From assembly GCA_028691575.1 (NCBI GenBank), contig JAQUYY010000088.1, positions 1 through 7,486 of the forward strand: a stretch of 7,486 nucleotides of DNA, in the 5' to 3' direction. Below the pieces are notes generated by a model, which saw only the letters and a program-made list of their open reading frames with translations, had not been told where the DNA came from and did not search any database. This document shows, piece by piece, positions 6,772 through 7,486 of this stretch. How positions within the stretch are numbered: position 1 is the first letter of the stretch; each line of letters starts with the position of its first letter. Made by a program: the position numbers and the translations under genes. The DNA comes from Candidatus Gastranaerophilales bacterium. GTDB taxonomy: Bacteria > Cyanobacteriota > Vampirovibrionia > Gastranaerophilales > JAQUYY01.

Positions 6772-6873
6772 AGCTCGGTTTCGCTGTCTTGAAACCTCGC
6801 TATTAACGGCACAAAAACACTTTCGCCGTACACGCCACCTCAAGTGTTTTATTAGCCTCAGCTCGGTTTCGCT
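6772..6873. repeat. Two copies of a 14-bp direct repeat
   Basis: AGCTCGGTTTCGCT occurs exactly at 6772-6785 and again at 6860-6873, 88 bp apart. The second copy marks the right edge of the GC-rich element and overlaps the first two bases of the pilin stop codon (6872-6874, minus strand). Exact repeats of this length, with mixed base composition, are unlikely by chance at such short range. Confidence 0.75.
6814..6850 (-). terminator. Possible terminator hairpin after the pilin-like gene
   Basis: AAAACACTT (6814-6822) and AAGTGTTTT (6842-6850) form a perfect 9-bp stem with a 19-nt loop, 21 nt past the pilin stop on the minus strand. The minus-strand copy ends in a run of five T. The stem has few G-C pairs and the loop is long; a competing stem, ACGGC with GCCGT, shares part of it. 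It may belong to the element's own structure rather than to the pilin gene. Confidence 0.35.
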
Positions 6874-7486
6874 ACTCATATAGAAACTTTGCAGCACAAC
6901 CAAACCCATAATTGTCGGAAGCTGTTGAGCCTTTTATGCAAGTTGTTGAAGGAGTTTCATAATTCATTGCACCATATGGTATCAAGCCATTTGATGTAAT
7001 ATTGATTGGAAAAATATCTTTACCAATTGTATTTGGTTTTTTAAATCCATTTACATCTACATAAATAGCACCACATCTTTTGGAGTCACCAACAGTAGAA
7101 AGACAGGTCGATTTTTCAATATAAATCCACATCAAATTACCATTACTCAAAATCAGACCCGGTTGGGTTTGCCCGCCTCTTGTTGTTCCGTTTAAATAAT
7201 ATAAACTTCCAGTTGCATGCCAACATTTTTCGTTACTTGCTCCGCTACCCATTCCACCATAAGTTGAAGTACCTGAACAGTCTTTTATTATATTAAGTTT
7301 TGAGGCATAAGCATTTTTTAAATCTTCACTTCCTAAAGCATCCCCGGGGAATGCACCTGCTAAAGTTCCGCCATTGTCGGCAATTATCATCATTGTTGCT
7401 TGTGATAAATCAGAATAAGACTTTTTCCACGCTGCTTTTAGTTCAGCATCGCTTGTTGTTCCAAATAACATTGGCGTAACTATAGA
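6872..7486 (-). CDS. Type IV pilin-like / type II secretion pseudopilin-like protein, N-terminus outside the window
   Basis: The frame is open to the window edge. It reads SIVTP before the methionine at 7471, so that methionine is internal and the real start lies outside. SIVTPMLFGTT followed by SDAELKAAWKKSYSDLSQA is the second half of a class III prepilin N-terminal helix; the cleavage site and most of the hydrophobic segment are missing. The globular part (204 residues visible) includes GAIYVDVNGFKKPNTIGKDIF, the conserved strand-loop of such pseudopilins, and six cysteines that may form disulfides outside the cell. Such proteins are processed by prepilin peptidase and assembled into pili or secretion pseudopili. 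The C-terminus ends abruptly at GCAAKFLYE; relatives I recall continue several residues further, and the stop lies exactly at the edge of the GC-rich element, so the tail may have been replaced. Confidence 0.8.
   Translation of the reverse strand, partial: SIVTPMLFGTTSDAELKAAWKKSYSDLSQATMMIIADNGGTLAGAFPGDALGSEDLKNAYASKLNIIKDCSGTSTYGGMGSGASNEKCWHATGSLYYLNGTTRGGQTQPGLILSNGNLMWIYIEKSTCLSTVGDSKRCGAIYVDVNGFKKPNTIGKDIFPINITSNGLIPYGAMNYETPSTTCIKGSTASDNYGFGCAAKFLYE

Larger units (their letters stand above)
6500..6873. repeat. GC-rich, hairpin-dense element without a convincing gene
   Basis: Composition jumps from about 28% GC in the adjacent gene to 53-57% in 60-base samples here, starting near 6500-6525 and stopping at 6873. 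Perfect small hairpins are packed along it: 6554-6557/6566-6569, 6586-6590/6594-6598, 6596-6602/6631-6637, 6610-6613/6616-6619, 6668-6671/6676-6679, 6720-6724/6728-6732, 6739-6743/6754-6758 and 6814-6822/6842-6850. A 14-bp direct repeat and a 10-bp long-range inverted repeat (6559-6568 with 6855-6864) are also present. Overlapping open frames of 65-86 codons exist on both strands, but none has a ribosome binding site or family likeness. It could be a non-autonomous mobile element, a dispersed intergenic repeat or a structured RNA. The strand is undetermined. Confidence 0.55.

Noticed and set aside
6532..6792. Plus-strand 86-codon frame inside the GC-rich element
   Set aside because: It has no ribosome binding site, no recognisable family and competes with equally open frames in other phases. 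GC-rich DNA gives long open frames by chance. It would need many conserved copies with synonymous bias to be believed.
6500..6873. CRISPR array
   Set aside because: Only two copies of one 14-bp repeat are present, without regular spacers or cas genes.
6636..6909. Two overlapping minus-strand 65-codon frames (6636-6833 and 6712-6909), both containing SETELRL
   Set aside because: The shared peptide simply reflects the 14-bp direct repeat. One frame runs antisense-free into the pilin gene in another phase. No ribosome binding sites were seen.

Overview
The window is AT-rich (about 28-32% GC in the genes sampled) and carries a mix of universal housekeeping genes and genes with no name. It contains a type IV pilin-like protein with the 'ELKxAWKKxYSxLSQA' start that is very common in gut Gastranaerophilales (Melainabacteria, the non-photosynthetic sister group of cyanobacteria). 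It also has two small unknown proteins with an N-terminal V/A-x-F-[KR]-G motif that I associate with the same group. Assignment to that group is an inference, held with moderate confidence.

Layout. Positions 1-230 (minus) hold the first 76 codons of an unrecognised protein that leaves the window. A divergent gap follows, then a plus-strand, membrane-anchored PHP-domain phosphoesterase (379-2079). It converges, with only 7 bp between stop codons, on pyrF (2087-2845, minus), which encodes orotidine 5'-phosphate decarboxylase. Upstream of pyrF lie a clear terminator (about 2902-2943), a 126-residue unknown protein (2949-3329, minus) and, about 120 nt further upstream of it, a near-consensus promoter (3457-3486).

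Next comes a minus-strand operon read from 5404 down to 3571: TPR lipoprotein, lgt, nrdR. Lgt is the enzyme expected to lipidate the lipoprotein encoded 2 bp before it. NrdR is the repressor of ribonucleotide reductase genes. A good promoter candidate sits at 5436-5464. Upstream is an FkbM-family methyltransferase (5476-6432, minus), whose ribosome binding site lies in one arm of a perfect 16-bp inverted repeat.

The most unusual part is 6500-6873: about 370 bp at 50-57% GC, full of small perfect hairpins, with a 14-bp direct repeat and long-range inverted repeats, and with no convincing gene. Its right end coincides with the stop codon of a pilin-like gene (6872 to beyond 7486, minus), suggesting that a mobile or repeated element has trimmed the end of that gene. 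I think this element and the hairpin over the methyltransferase start are the best candidates for undescribed biology here.
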